This document shows positions 53,335-62,090 of a stretch of 64,000 nt of DNA, piece after piece. The notes under the pieces were generated by a model, which saw only the letters and a program-made list of their open reading frames with translations, was not told where the DNA came from and made no database searches. The stretch spans positions 27,627 through 91,626 of the forward strand of contig JBEKDA010000018.1 of the NCBI GenBank assembly GCA_050014595.1, in the 5' to 3' direction. Source of the DNA: PALSA-129 sp050014595. GTDB taxonomy: Bacteria; Acidobacteriota; Terriglobia; Bryobacterales; Bryobacteraceae. Numbering within the stretch: position 1 is the first letter of the stretch; each line of letters starts with the position of its first letter. The position numbers and the translations under genes are program-made.

Positions 53335-54152
53335 TGGCTCTTTGCTCCGGGCTCAGGTTCTGCAGGTTTAGGCTCGGCTTTGGCTTCAGGTTTGTCCTTC
53401 TCTTTCAGAAGCTCGTCGACGCCCTTCTCAAGAGACACCAGATAATCCGCGATGCTCCACGCCACCTTTTGCCCATTCGTGGCGAGTTCAATGCCGCTGA
53501 TCAGGTCTGGCGCGGTCTCGAACCGGACGCGAATTTCAGCCGAGAACGTTTCGTTGAGCGCATTTTGTATGGCCGCGCGTTGCTCCGCAGGCACGTCAAA
53601 CGTGCTGCGCACAACCGCAGGGTCGGAGGCTGTCTTAAGGGCCGCGCCGAGGCCTTCTTTCGCCTTGCCATCCATCTCTCGCAAGCGGCGAGTGAACACC
53701 TCGCCCAGGCGTTCTTCGAGACTCGTCGTGGCGAGATCCGTCAGCGCCTTTCGAGCGATCGCAAACACTTCCTTCTGGGCCCGGCGGCTGATGGCTTGAT
53801 TTAGATTATGGGCGTCGTTTCTCAGCGTTTCCTGTCGCTTGGCACTCAAGGCGTCGGCCGCCTTCCGCGCTTCGCCAAGGAGCCGCTGCCGTTCGGCCTG
53901 CGCCTCGTCTGTCGCCTTACTCAAGAGGGCGGCGCGCTGTTGGTCAAACTCCGCGTTCTTGTTCTGGAACTCGTCGTGCTCCTTTTCAGCTTCGGCCTTT
54001 TTCGCGTCTGCGTTCGAGAGCTCCGCGGCGATCCGCTTTTCCCGCTCATCAATTGCGTGGAGGATAGGCTTGTAAAGAAAGCGCCTCATTAACCACACCA
54101 GGATGAGGAAGTTGAGCGCCTGCGCACCGACGGTGAACCAATCGATAAGCAT
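53331..54152 (-). CDS. atpF: N-ATPase b subunit (long form)
   Basis: 273 aa. One N-terminal membrane segment (GAQALNFLILVWLMRRFLY), a long coiled stalk (KKAEAEKEHDEFQNKNAEFD) and a C-terminal part (~180-245; SAEIRVRFETAPDLISGIEL) that resembles the delta subunit. N-ATPase operons lack a delta gene and use a lengthened b subunit, which is what is seen. Ends in a short tail KPEAKAEPKPAEPEPG. Stator subunit. Confidence 0.9.
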   Translation of the reverse strand: MLIDWFTVGAQALNFLILVWLMRRFLYKPILHAIDEREKRIAAELSNADAKKAEAEKEHDEFQNKNAEFDQQRAALLSKATDEAQAERQRLLGEARKAADALSAKRQETLRNDAHNLNQAISRRAQKEVFAIARKALTDLATTSLEERLGEVFTRRLREMDGKAKEGLGAALKTASDPAVVRSTFDVPAEQRAAIQNALNETFSAEIRVRFETAPDLISGIELATNGQKVAWSIADYLVSLEKGVDELLKEKDKPEAKAEPKPAEPEPGAKSQ

Positions 54153-54155
54153 GGG

Positions 54156-54437
54156 TTACTTTCCCGCGGTCTGGGCGATGACGTGGTTCCAGAACGGATT
54201 GGCGAAAATGAGAATCATCGAGACCACGAAACAGTAGATAGCGATGGACTCGATCATCGCCAGGCCCACGAACAAGGTCCGGGTGATGGTAGCAGAGGCA
54301 TCAGGCTGCTGGGCCAGCGAAGTCAGCGCCGTTGCGACCGCCCTCCCTTCCGCCAGCGCTGGCCCTATGGAGCCCAAACTGATGGTGATGCCGGCGATGA
54401 CAATTGATGCCACCGCGATAATAGTCATGTTGTCCAC
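54156..54437 (-). CDS. atpE: N-ATPase c subunit with Na+-type ligands
   Basis: 93 aa, two transmembrane helices joined by the polar QQP loop (43-45). E30 in GPALAEGRA and E63-S64 with Y68 in GLAMIESIAIYCF are the ligands typical of Na+-binding c rings, with a second carboxylate in helix 1 as found in N-ATPases. The product forms the membrane rotor ring. Na+ specificity is inferred from residues, not shown. Confidence 0.93.
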   Translation of the reverse strand: MDNMTIIAVASIVIAGITISLGSIGPALAEGRAVATALTSLAQQPDASATITRTLFVGLAMIESIAIYCFVVSMILIFANPFWNHVIAQTAGK

Positions 54438-54461
54438 AGTGTCTCCTCTTGTTGTCGTAGT

Positions 54462-55163
54462 TCAGGCTGGAATGGTTTGCATGGGTTCAGCCTTGGGTTT
54501 ACGGACCCTCGTGGCGGCTGCGATGTACACCGCTGCCAAGATGCTGAAGATGTACGCCTGCACCATGCCGGTGAGCAGGCCGAGCACCGTCATAATGATC
54601 GGGAAGATGAAGGGCGTAATAGTGAGTAGGATGCCAATAATCATCGCCCCGCTCATCATATTGCCGAACAGACGGACGGCCAGGGCCAGCGTGCGCGACA
54701 GTTCGCTGATGATGTTAAATGGCACCATGATGAACGTCGGCTTCGTATAGGACTTGAGGTAGTTGCGCACCCCCTGCTCCTCGATGCCAAAGAACGGCAC
54801 TGCGACAAAGACGCACAGCGCGAGCGCGGCCGTGGTCGAGAGCGAAGCAGTCGGCGGCTCGTAGCCGGGAATCACGGTGCAGAGGCTGGCTGTAGCGACA
54901 AACAGGAAGAGCGTGCCCAGGAAGCCGAGATATTTCTGCGGCTGACTCAGGCCGACCTCTTCAATCTGCTTCGAGATGCCGGTGACTAAGATTTCCAGAA
55001 GGTTCTGCCAGCGGGAACGTTCCAGGCCGGTGGAGAGTTTGCGCGTGATGAGTCTTGAGCCGCCGACCAGCACGAGCATCAGTGCCCACGTGTACGCAAT
55101 GGTGGCGTTGAGTTTAAGAAACCCGTGGTGCCAGAGGATCATCTGATCGGGACTAAGGTGCAT
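54462..55163 (-). CDS. atpB: N-ATPase a subunit
   Basis: 233 aa, five or six hydrophobic segments. SRTLALAVRLFGNMMSGAMI carries the essential arginine facing the c ring, and GMVQAYIFSILAAVYIAAA the C-terminal helix. Forms the ion channel. Short overlap (11 bp) with atpR. Confidence 0.92.
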   Translation of the reverse strand: MHLSPDQMILWHHGFLKLNATIAYTWALMLVLVGGSRLITRKLSTGLERSRWQNLLEILVTGISKQIEEVGLSQPQKYLGFLGTLFLFVATASLCTVIPGYEPPTASLSTTAALALCVFVAVPFFGIEEQGVRNYLKSYTKPTFIMVPFNIISELSRTLALAVRLFGNMMSGAMIIGILLTITPFIFPIIMTVLGLLTGMVQAYIFSILAAVYIAAATRVRKPKAEPMQTIPA

Positions 55164-55461
55164 GGCTGGCCGCCTGTGCCGGGTAACCTGGCTCCGCCGC
55201 CCGGGTGAGCCGCGTCACAAAGAGACGTGCCACGACAAATCCAAGCAGGCTCACCAGCAACCTCTCCCAATGACCGCGCGCGACGAAATAGAAACCAGCC
55301 AGTACAATGCTCGTTCGCAGCAACAGGCTGCCGAGGAACCAAAGCGCTGGCTGCCTGGACGAGAAGCCTTTGCGAACTGTCCACCAAAGGCCGCCAAAGA
55401 ATATTGCGCCGAGCAGGAGGCCCGTCACCACGGCCATAGCCAGACCCAAAGTCTCATTCAT
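55153..55461 (-). CDS. atpR: N-ATPase AtpR membrane protein
   Basis: About 102 aa from ATG at 55461. Three hydrophobic segments (AVVTGLLLGAIFFGGLWWTV, LWFLGSLLLRTSIVLAGFYF, LLVSLLGFVVARLFV). The RTS in the second helix is the conserved Arg of AtpR, thought to pair with the c-ring carboxylate during assembly. A gene found only in N-ATPase operons. Confidence 0.87.
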   Translation of the reverse strand: MNETLGLAMAVVTGLLLGAIFFGGLWWTVRKGFSSRQPALWFLGSLLLRTSIVLAGFYFVARGHWERLLVSLLGFVVARLFVTRLTRAAEPGYPAQAASHAP

Positions 55462-55789
55462 CAGTATTCTCCTGTTCCTCTCGCATCTCCTTGTCTTCTT
55501 TATCCACCCAATGCCAGGCATTCAAACAGCCGATGGCTAGGCCGATGATCAGTAGCATCAGCGTCCAGGAATGGCTGCCTGGATGGCGATTATCCAACCA
55601 GATCCCCAACGCCGCGCCGAGTAACGTCGGAAGCACCACCGACCAGCCGATAAGCCCCATCATGCCCAAGCCAAGCCAGACGCCCTGCGTGGACTTACGC
55701 GCCCTGAGCTTGCGTGCTGCCTTTGCGGCGACTTCCCGACTGAACGCAGTCCGATCTTTCACGCTCCCGGTTTCCGGGTTTTCACTCAT
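55454..55789 (-). CDS. atpQ: N-ATPase AtpQ protein
   Basis: 111 aa. Two hydrophobic segments, the second with LLIIGLAIGCLNAWHWV, after a basic N-terminus (VAAKAARKLRARKSTQG). AtpI/AtpZ-like protein thought to help ring assembly. Overlaps atpC and atpR by 8 bp. Confidence 0.85.
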   Translation of the reverse strand: MSENPETGSVKDRTAFSREVAAKAARKLRARKSTQGVWLGLGMMGLIGWSVVLPTLLGAALGIWLDNRHPGSHSWTLMLLIIGLAIGCLNAWHWVDKEDKEMREEQENTDE

Positions 55790-56171
55790 GGTGAAACTCC
55801 GCTACGCGACGGATGAAATCGCTCTCCATTCTCGCCATCACCGAGCGGACGCTCTGCTCCTGTTCGTCCAGGTTCAGGAACTCCCGCTCGACGGCATGAT
55901 GTAGTTGGCCGAGGTCCGTCCCAGCAATTGCGTTGCGCACGGAGACGAGCACGTCCATGCCAGTCTTAACCAGCACCCCTTCATCGACGGCTACGTAAAC
56001 CTCGCCCTCGGCTTCGTTTTCATAGATCAGAATTCCGGGCGCGAGCGCCGCGACGCAGTCAAGCCGATGTGGCAAGAGTCCGAACGATCCCTCGCGGGTC
56101 TCCGCAACGATGCGCGAAACGCCGGTCTTCTCGGCGAAGATTTCGAACGGTAGTAGGACCTTAAGATTCAT
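55782..56171 (-). CDS. atpC: N-ATPase epsilon subunit
   Basis: About 129 aa from ATG at 56171, inside the coding end of atpD (11-bp overlap). Starts MNLKVLLPFEIFAEKTGVSR; REGSFGLLPHRLDCVAALAP is the beta-sandwich signature of the epsilon subunit. A C-terminal helical part follows. Links the rotor and regulates activity. Confidence 0.9.
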   Translation of the reverse strand: MNLKVLLPFEIFAEKTGVSRIVAETREGSFGLLPHRLDCVAALAPGILIYENEAEGEVYVAVDEGVLVKTGMDVLVSVRNAIAGTDLGQLHHAVEREFLNLDEQEQSVRSVMARMESDFIRRVAEFHHE

Positions 56172-57732
56172 GAGCGTCGGCTGCTGCATATTTCACCTCC
56201 GGTTTAGCCTCCGGTTCAGGTTTCAGCTCGGCCTTCGGCGGCGGTCCGGACTTGGCTTTCGGCTTGGAATCGGCGGCGGGGTTCGGGTCGCCCTTGGCCT
56301 CGGTTTTGGACCCAGGTCCGGCTTTAGCCGCTGGCTTGCCGGTTGTGGCTTTTCCCTTCGCTTCGTCAATTGCCCCGATCATGTAGAGAGCGCTCTCTGG
56401 GTAGTCTTTGAATTCATCGTGCAGGATTCTCTCGCATCCATCGAGCGAGTCTTTGAGACTGACGAGTTTTCCCCTGATGCCGCTAAACTGCTCGGTGGCG
56501 AAGAATGGCTGCGTGAGGAATCGCTCCAGCCGCCGGGCGCGGGCGACTACGTTGCGGTCTTCTGGCGCCAATTGTTCCAGGCCGAGCATGGCGATGATGT
56601 CCTTTAGATCTTCGTACTGCGCAAGCGTCCGCCTGATTTCCTGCGCCAGGAGATGATGCCGTTGGCCGACGATGGCGGGCGTGGCCATTTTGGAGTTGGA
56701 TTGTAGTAGATCGATAGCCGGGTACAGTCCCTCACTCGCTCGCTTGCGCGAAAGCACGATGGATGCCGAGAGATGCGAGAACGTATGCACCGCTGCGGGG
56801 TCGGTCAAATCGTCCGCCGGCACATACACCGCCTGAATGGACGTGATGGATCCGGCGTCGGTGTTGGCGATGCGTTCCTCCAGTCGCGATAGCTCGGTGC
56901 CCATGGTGGGCTGATAACCCAGGCGCGATGGCATTTGGCCCATCAAGCCGGACACCTCCATGCCGGCCTGGATGAAGCGGAAAATATTATCGATCAGCAA
57001 CAGCACGTCGCGGTGCTCGTCGTCCCGGAAATACTCGGCCATGGTCAGTGCTGCGTAACCCACGCGGAACCGGCTGCCCGGCGGTTCGTTCATCTGTCCG
57101 AACACCATCACCATGTTCGGCAGTACGCCTGCCTCCTTCATGTCACGGTAAAGTTCCTCGCCTTCACGACATCGTTCACCTATACCGCAAAAAATGCTCA
57201 CGCCCTTCTGGTGCTCGATCATGTTGTGAATCATTTCGGTGAGCAGTACCGTCTTGCCCACGCCGGCCCCGCCGAACAGACCCGCTTTACCGCCGCGCTC
57301 GAGCGGCATCAGCACATCGATGACCTTGATTCCCGTCTCGAAGATCTCGGATTTGGTGGTACGCCGTGCTAAAGGCGGCGGGGCTCGATGGACCGTGCGC
57401 CACTGGACATCTGCCGGCGCCGCCTGGCGGTCGATGGCGTTCCCGAAAACGTCGAACATTCGCGAAAGAGTTCCCTTGCCGACCGGCGCCTTCAACGGCC
57501 CGCCCGTGTCTTCCACCGCGACGCCGCGGACGAGGCCTTGTGTCGGGGTCAGCGCGATTCCACGCACGCGATGCGCGTCGAGTTGAGCCAAAACCTCAAT
57601 GGCAATTTCCCCGCCCTTCGCGTGCAGCAACGAGTAGATGGGCGGCAAGTGTGCCTCGAACCGAATGTCTACGACACTGCCGCGTACCGAGACCACCGAG
57701 CCGAGGTTCGAAGGACTGGGTTTCTTCTCCAT
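56161..57732 (-). CDS. atpD: N-ATPase beta subunit with Lys/Pro/Glu tail
   Basis: 523 aa from ATG at 57732; the longer frame upstream is not beta-like. Catalytic P-loop FGGAGVGKTVLLTEMIH near 153-165, the catalytic Glu in GIGERCREGEELY, and VLLLIDNIFRFIQAG. Catalytic subunit of F1. From about 458 a tail rich in K, P, A and E (PPPKAELKPEPEAKPEV) follows. First gene of the operon, starting 8 bp after the GH130 gene. Confidence 0.95.
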   Translation of the reverse strand: MEKKPSPSNLGSVVSVRGSVVDIRFEAHLPPIYSLLHAKGGEIAIEVLAQLDAHRVRGIALTPTQGLVRGVAVEDTGGPLKAPVGKGTLSRMFDVFGNAIDRQAAPADVQWRTVHRAPPPLARRTTKSEIFETGIKVIDVLMPLERGGKAGLFGGAGVGKTVLLTEMIHNMIEHQKGVSIFCGIGERCREGEELYRDMKEAGVLPNMVMVFGQMNEPPGSRFRVGYAALTMAEYFRDDEHRDVLLLIDNIFRFIQAGMEVSGLMGQMPSRLGYQPTMGTELSRLEERIANTDAGSITSIQAVYVPADDLTDPAAVHTFSHLSASIVLSRKRASEGLYPAIDLLQSNSKMATPAIVGQRHHLLAQEIRRTLAQYEDLKDIIAMLGLEQLAPEDRNVVARARRLERFLTQPFFATEQFSGIRGKLVSLKDSLDGCERILHDEFKDYPESALYMIGAIDEAKGKATTGKPAAKAGPGSKTEAKGDPNPAADSKPKAKSGPPPKAELKPEPEAKPEVKYAAADAHES

Positions 57733-57739
57733 GATTGCC

Positions 57740-58849
57740 TTACACTTTTCCTTCCGGCGGGTCGGCGACTCCTCGCGGCGGCAGGAAATCCGGCAGGTCA
57801 AGGCGGGCCACGCCAATCCTATTGTCGGCCATTCCGTAGTAGACGTCGAATCGGTCCGGTGAGCCAAGATCATCGCGCCGGTCGATGCCGGTGGGGAACA
57901 CGACGTTGGGGACGGCTCCGTGGCGTTCTTGCGGCAGCACCGGAGTCAACACCGGCTCCGCCGAACGATAGTGGATCACGCGCGGATGATCTTTCGAGAG
58001 CACCATCACCCCGGCCGAGTAGCATAGGTGGTGTCCGCCGTTGCTCGACTCCACCACTTCGCTCACTCCGTGGTAAACGATCAGCCAGCCATGCCGGGTC
58101 ATGATGGGCGGAGTACCGCCGCCGATTTTTAGCCGCTCCCAGGGCGACACGGGAGTCGCGAGCCGGTGATGGCAGGCAAAGTGGCCGAGGTGATGCGGTT
58201 CACGGACCGCCAAGACCATCGGGCAGTAGGAAATCCAGATGCTTTCCCGATCAAGATCCACGTCACGTGACGCGGGGTGGCAGGCGGTTTCCTCCGGACG
58301 GGTGCCGGGAAAAAGCGGCCGGTGGAGCATGGCCAGTTCCGAATGCCCGAATGGATTCGGAATCGCGACGGGGAACAGGCTGGCGTCTTTGTCATCCACG
58401 TCGCCGATCTCGATGCCGTGATACCGACCAAAAGTCGCGAGCCCCACACGCTGCCAATGGAAGAGGTCCGTCGACAGGGCCAGGGCGATCCGAGGGCCTT
58501 GGGACGAAAACGCCGTATAAGTCATCATGTAGCGCTGGAGCGGTTCCACGAACGTGACACGAGGATCCTCGCAGCCACCGCCGCCGTCGGGCCGCCGCTC
58601 ATAATCTGCTTCCGGCTCCAGTGCGATGCCGAGACGCTCGACGCCCGCCGGATCGCCGGCTTCATTGAATCGCACTCGTGCAATGCCGATGCGCGAGTAG
58701 TTCGCCTTCGCAACCAACCGCGGGAACAGGTAGAGTTCACCATCGGGGCCGCGAACGGCAGCCGGATTCAGGACGCCTTCGATCTCGTTGGGATTGCCGG
58801 GCTCCGGCTCCATCACCATACCCAGGCGCTGCAACTTGAATCCGCTCAT
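57740..58849 (-). CDS. GH130-like glycoside phosphorylase/hydrolase
   Basis: 369 aa from ATG at 58849 (ATG at 58858 also in frame). The beta-propeller pattern is clear: GVLNPAAVRGPDGELYLFPR, GGGGCEDPRVTFVE with the catalytic Asp, IALALSTDLFHWQRVGL, KDASLFP and KIGGGTPPI. GH130 enzymes phosphorolyse or hydrolyse beta-mannosides. The ATG overlaps the stop of a truncated HAD gene (ATGA). Transcription would run into atpD. Its functional link to the ATPase is unclear. Confidence 0.85.
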   Translation of the reverse strand: MSGFKLQRLGMVMEPEPGNPNEIEGVLNPAAVRGPDGELYLFPRLVAKANYSRIGIARVRFNEAGDPAGVERLGIALEPEADYERRPDGGGGCEDPRVTFVEPLQRYMMTYTAFSSQGPRIALALSTDLFHWQRVGLATFGRYHGIEIGDVDDKDASLFPVAIPNPFGHSELAMLHRPLFPGTRPEETACHPASRDVDLDRESIWISYCPMVLAVREPHHLGHFACHHRLATPVSPWERLKIGGGTPPIMTRHGWLIVYHGVSEVVESSNGGHHLCYSAGVMVLSKDHPRVIHYRSAEPVLTPVLPQERHGAVPNVVFPTGIDRRDDLGSPDRFDVYYGMADNRIGVARLDLPDFLPPRGVADPPEGKV

Positions 58850-58953
58850 TGAATCCACTCGCGAGTTCGCGCTTGCTGATCGCCATCTGCCAAGCAGGCA
58901 ATGATTGCTTCGGCAAGTGTACCGTCCAGATCAAAGACAATTAGCTTTTTCAC
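58846..58953 (-). pseudogene. Truncated HAD-family hydrolase
   Basis: 35 codons from GTG at 58953. KKLIVFDLDGTLAE is the DxDxT motif of HAD phosphatases. It then joins IIACLADGDQQARTREWIQ, which looks like the end of such a protein, and stops in a TGA that overlaps the GH130 start. Internal deletion of a sugar-phosphatase-like gene is the simplest reading. Confidence 0.65.
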
Positions 58954-58989
58954 TGCTGTGCCCGTTCAGCGCCTGCCCTACGAAACCGT

Positions 58990-59121
58990 GAAGCGCTGGT
59001 TGTGTCCAGAAATCCTCCGTTACGTTCAATGATAGGACGACTGGCGCCTCAGTACGTGACGGCGGTCGGGCGGCCTGGCTGGCTTTCGCACGGCGATGCG
59101 GAACGTGCCCAGCAGCACGCT
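58990..59121 (+). repeat. ~132-bp direct repeat, right copy
   Basis: Matches 50461-50586 in the same orientation. It carries the ClC gene's GGAGG and first codons although no ClC gene follows here. It lies in the intergenic region downstream of the Pal gene (which reads toward it). Confidence 0.9.
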
Positions 59122-59193
59122 TCCGTCAGGATGCGCATCGTGGGCACGGAACCGCTACTACACGGGAGAAACCGTTTGCCTGGTGTCGCCAAC

Positions 59194-59799
59194 CTACTTT
59201 TGGGTTTGCGCCTGCGCCACAATGTGGACGTGCCGGTTTTTCTGCCAGCAGGCTTCGTCGTGCTCGTCGCACACCGGCCGTTCCTTGCCGTAACTCACCG
59301 TCGCCAATTGACCGACCGGAATTCCCACTTGCACCAGGTAATCCTTAGCCGCCGCGGCCCGCTCCTGTCCCAGCGCCATGTTGTATTCGGCTGAGCCGCG
59401 TTCGTCGCAGTGGCCCTCTATGGTCAGCTTATAGTCCGGGTAATCCTTCAAAATGTCGCGCAGTTCGGACGAATCCGCCTGCAGCGCCTGAATGGCATCG
59501 GGACGCAGCGTGTACTTGTTGTAATCGAAATAGGCGTCTTCGATCCGCGCCAGCAGCGTATCGATGCGCGCGCGCGTTGCCGCGTTCGGAGTCCGCTGCG
59601 GTTGACTCGCCTGCACGGGAGCGGGCGTCCGGGTGGCGGTTCGCGGCTGCTGCGCCACCGGTTGGGGCCGCGGAGCCTGGGCAGTGGGTTGGGGCGCCGG
59701 CGGGGGCGGCGCCGCCGCCGCTACCTTCTTCTTGCAGCCGACTCCTACTATCGATACGGTGGCTAACGCCACGATCGCAAGCCCTCGAAAACTCTTCAT
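59194..59799 (-). CDS. pal: Peptidoglycan-associated lipoprotein (OmpA/Pal)
   Basis: 201 aa. Lipoprotein signal with lipobox SIVGVGC and Cys at 22, a Pro/Ala/Gln-rich linker, then the OmpA C-terminal domain with IEGHCDERGSAEYNMALGQE, the peptidoglycan-binding loop. YFDYNKYTLRPDA starts the domain. Anchors the outer membrane to the cell wall. No tol genes are within view. Confidence 0.92.
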   Translation of the reverse strand: MKSFRGLAIVALATVSIVGVGCKKKVAAAAPPPPAPQPTAQAPRPQPVAQQPRTATRTPAPVQASQPQRTPNAATRARIDTLLARIEDAYFDYNKYTLRPDAIQALQADSSELRDILKDYPDYKLTIEGHCDERGSAEYNMALGQERAAAAKDYLVQVGIPVGQLATVSYGKERPVCDEHDEACWQKNRHVHIVAQAQTQK

Positions 59800-59914
59800 G
59801 AAATTACCTCCCTGCTCTTATTGATAGCTTTTCCGCACCGCCGATCCCATCCTGTCCGGACAGGATTCTTTGCGCCCGCGTGTTTGACTACACTTGATTG
59901 AGGAGGAAGGTGGC

Positions 59915-61336
59915 GTGCGAGCACTAGAGTCCTGGGCCGGGAGCCTGGAAGAGAATCTCGCCGGGAAACACCGTCCTAGGCGACCCTGGCTGGTGCTCAC
60001 CCTCGGTTTCGGAGGCCTGCTGGTCTTCCTCGTGGCTGCGGCCACCGGCACTCTCATCGTCCTCAATAGGGTTCGCCACACCGAGACCACCATGCGCCAG
60101 GCCTTTCTCGGCCGCCTCAGCGCGCTCGACCAGATCCGCGCCGGCATCTACCTCTCGGGCACCTACGTTCGTGATTTCCTGCTCTCTCCCGATCCCAGCG
60201 GCGCCCAGGCGGAAATCGCCCGCCTGGCCTCGCTCGAACGTGAGACCCGCTCCGCTCTCGACGCCTACGGTCATTCGCTCGATCCTGACGAACGCGCGCC
60301 TTTCCTGAACCTTCGCTCCGAAATCGACGCTTATTGGCGCGTCCTCGATCGCACTGTCGCCTGGACTCCCGAGGAACGCCACCGGCTCCGCTACTCGTTC
60401 TTTTATGACGAGCTGGTGCCGCGCCGCACCAGCATGCTGCAGATCGCCGACCGCATCGCCGCCGTGAACGAGCGCGGCCTCAACCGCGCCGAAGAAGACC
60501 TGGCCGCTTCCTCCGATGGCTTGCGCCGCTCCCTGATGCTCACCTTCGCCATCGCACTCGCCGGCGGATTGGTCCTGGCCCTCGTCACCATCGGATTCAC
60601 TCTGCGCCTGGAGCGCGAACTGGAACGCCGCCTGGAAGAGAATGCGCGGGCGCGCGGCGATTTGCGGGAGCTCTCCGCCAGCCTGCTCCGCGCCCAGGAA
60701 AACGAGCGGCGCAACCTCGCCCGCGAACTGCACGACGAAGTGGGCCAATCGCTTTCCGCCATTCTGATGGAAGCGGAGAACGCCGCCTGTGCCGGCGAAT
60801 TCGCCGAAGCCCGCGGCCATCTGGATTCCATCCGCTCTCTGGCCGGCAAGACCGTCAACCAGGTGCGCGATCTGGCCCTGCTGCTGCGCCCTTCCATGCT
60901 CGACGATTTCGGACTGGTGCCCGCGCTCAACTGGCACGCCCGCGAAACGAGCAAACGCACCGGCCTCCACATCATGGTCTCCGCCGACGATGCCGCCGGC
61001 GACCTGCCCGACGAACACAAGACCTGCATCTACCGCCTGGTCCAGGAGGCCGTCAATAACTCTGCCCGCCATGCCCACGCCCGCACCGTCGAAGTCAGGG
61101 TCGCGCACGAGCCGCACCGCGTGTTCCTCTCCGTCCGCGACGATGGCGCCGGCTTCGATACGCGCTTCGTTCGCGGCCTCGGCCTGCTCGGCATGGAAGA
61201 GCGCGTACACCGCTTGGGCGGGCACCTGCGCATCGATTCGCAGCTCGGCCGTGGCACCCTGGTGGAAGCGGAACTGCCGGTGGTGGAATTGGCCGCCGGG
61301 AACGGACACAATGCCCATTCGCATTCTCTTGGCTGA
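59915..61336 (+). CDS. NarL-type sensor histidine kinase
   Basis: 473 aa from GTG at 59915, 8 bases after AGGAGG. Two membrane segments (about 24-49 and 208-230) enclose a periplasmic helical sensor domain. HisKA_3 segment ENERRNLARELHDEVGQSLS has the phosphate-accepting H273. The ATPase domain has LVQEAVNNSARHA and DDGAGFDTRF. It phosphorylates the response regulator encoded next, which overlaps it by 26 bp. Confidence 0.93.
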   Translation: MRALESWAGSLEENLAGKHRPRRPWLVLTLGFGGLLVFLVAAATGTLIVLNRVRHTETTMRQAFLGRLSALDQIRAGIYLSGTYVRDFLLSPDPSGAQAEIARLASLERETRSALDAYGHSLDPDERAPFLNLRSEIDAYWRVLDRTVAWTPEERHRLRYSFFYDELVPRRTSMLQIADRIAAVNERGLNRAEEDLAASSDGLRRSLMLTFAIALAGGLVLALVTIGFTLRLERELERRLEENARARGDLRELSASLLRAQENERRNLARELHDEVGQSLSAILMEAENAACAGEFAEARGHLDSIRSLAGKTVNQVRDLALLLRPSMLDDFGLVPALNWHARETSKRTGLHIMVSADDAAGDLPDEHKTCIYRLVQEAVNNSARHAHARTVEVRVAHEPHRVFLSVRDDGAGFDTRFVRGLGLLGMEERVHRLGGHLRIDSQLGRGTLVEAELPVVELAAGNGHNAHSHSLG

Positions 61337-61958
61337 CGATCACGCGGTGGTCCGCGACGGCGTGCGGGCCCTCCTCGAAAAGCAGACCGACATGGCCGTC
61401 ATCGCCGAAGCCGCCGACGGCCGCGAGGCCGCGCGACTCGCCGAAGAACTCGCTCCCGACGTCGCCATCATGGACATCGCCATGCCCAACATGAACGGCA
61501 TCGAAGCCACCCGCCGCATTCTGGCCGCCCATCCCCGCACGGCCGTGGTGGTCCTCAGCATGCACCAGGATGAGAGTTACGTCCTCGGCTCCCTCAAGGC
61601 CGGCGCCCGCGGTTACCTCTTGAAGGACTCGCTCCGCAGCGAAATCGTGGAAGCCGTTCGGGCGGTTTCGGAGGGCCGCTCTTTCCTCACCCGCAAAATC
61701 AGCCGCATGATGCAGGAGGATTACATTCGCCAGATGGAGCAGCGCGGTTTCGAAGACAGCTACGAGCTGCTGACCGCTCGCGAGCGCGAGATCTTGCAGC
61801 TAGCCGCCGAAGGCCGCGCCAACAAGGAAATCGCCGCCGTGCTCCACATCGGCCTGACGACGGTCGAGACCCACCGCACCCACATCCTGCAAAAGCTGAA
61901 CCTGCACAGCATCCCGGAGTTGATTCTCTATGCCGTCCGCAAAGCCATTATCTCGTAG
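61311..61958 (+). CDS. NarL/LuxR-type response regulator
   Basis: 215 aa from ATG at 61311. Receiver domain starts MPIRILLADDHAVVRDGVRA with the acceptor D55 (VAIMDIAMPNMNG), and K in LLKDSL. The C-terminal LuxR HTH (LLTAREREILQLAAEGRANK, then TVETHRTHILQKL) binds DNA. Cognate partner of the upstream kinase. Confidence 0.94.
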   Translation: MPIRILLADDHAVVRDGVRALLEKQTDMAVIAEAADGREAARLAEELAPDVAIMDIAMPNMNGIEATRRILAAHPRTAVVVLSMHQDESYVLGSLKAGARGYLLKDSLRSEIVEAVRAVSEGRSFLTRKISRMMQEDYIRQMEQRGFEDSYELLTAREREILQLAAEGRANKEIAAVLHIGLTTVETHRTHILQKLNLHSIPELILYAVRKAIIS

Positions 61959-62090
61959 CCGCGCTGTGACGCGGTGCGATTTATCCGCCAAAAAAACTGC
62001 ACCTGGCCTGCAGGATCGAAGATGGAAGGCTGGGCATATATGGATTCAAAACCTGGGATGCCAAAATGGAAATCCCGGGAGAAACGGAGA

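Noticed and set aside
50461..59121. Composite transposon carrying the N-ATPase operon
   Set aside because: The flanking repeats encode no transposase and have no terminal inverted repeats, so recombination between direct repeats is the better explanation.
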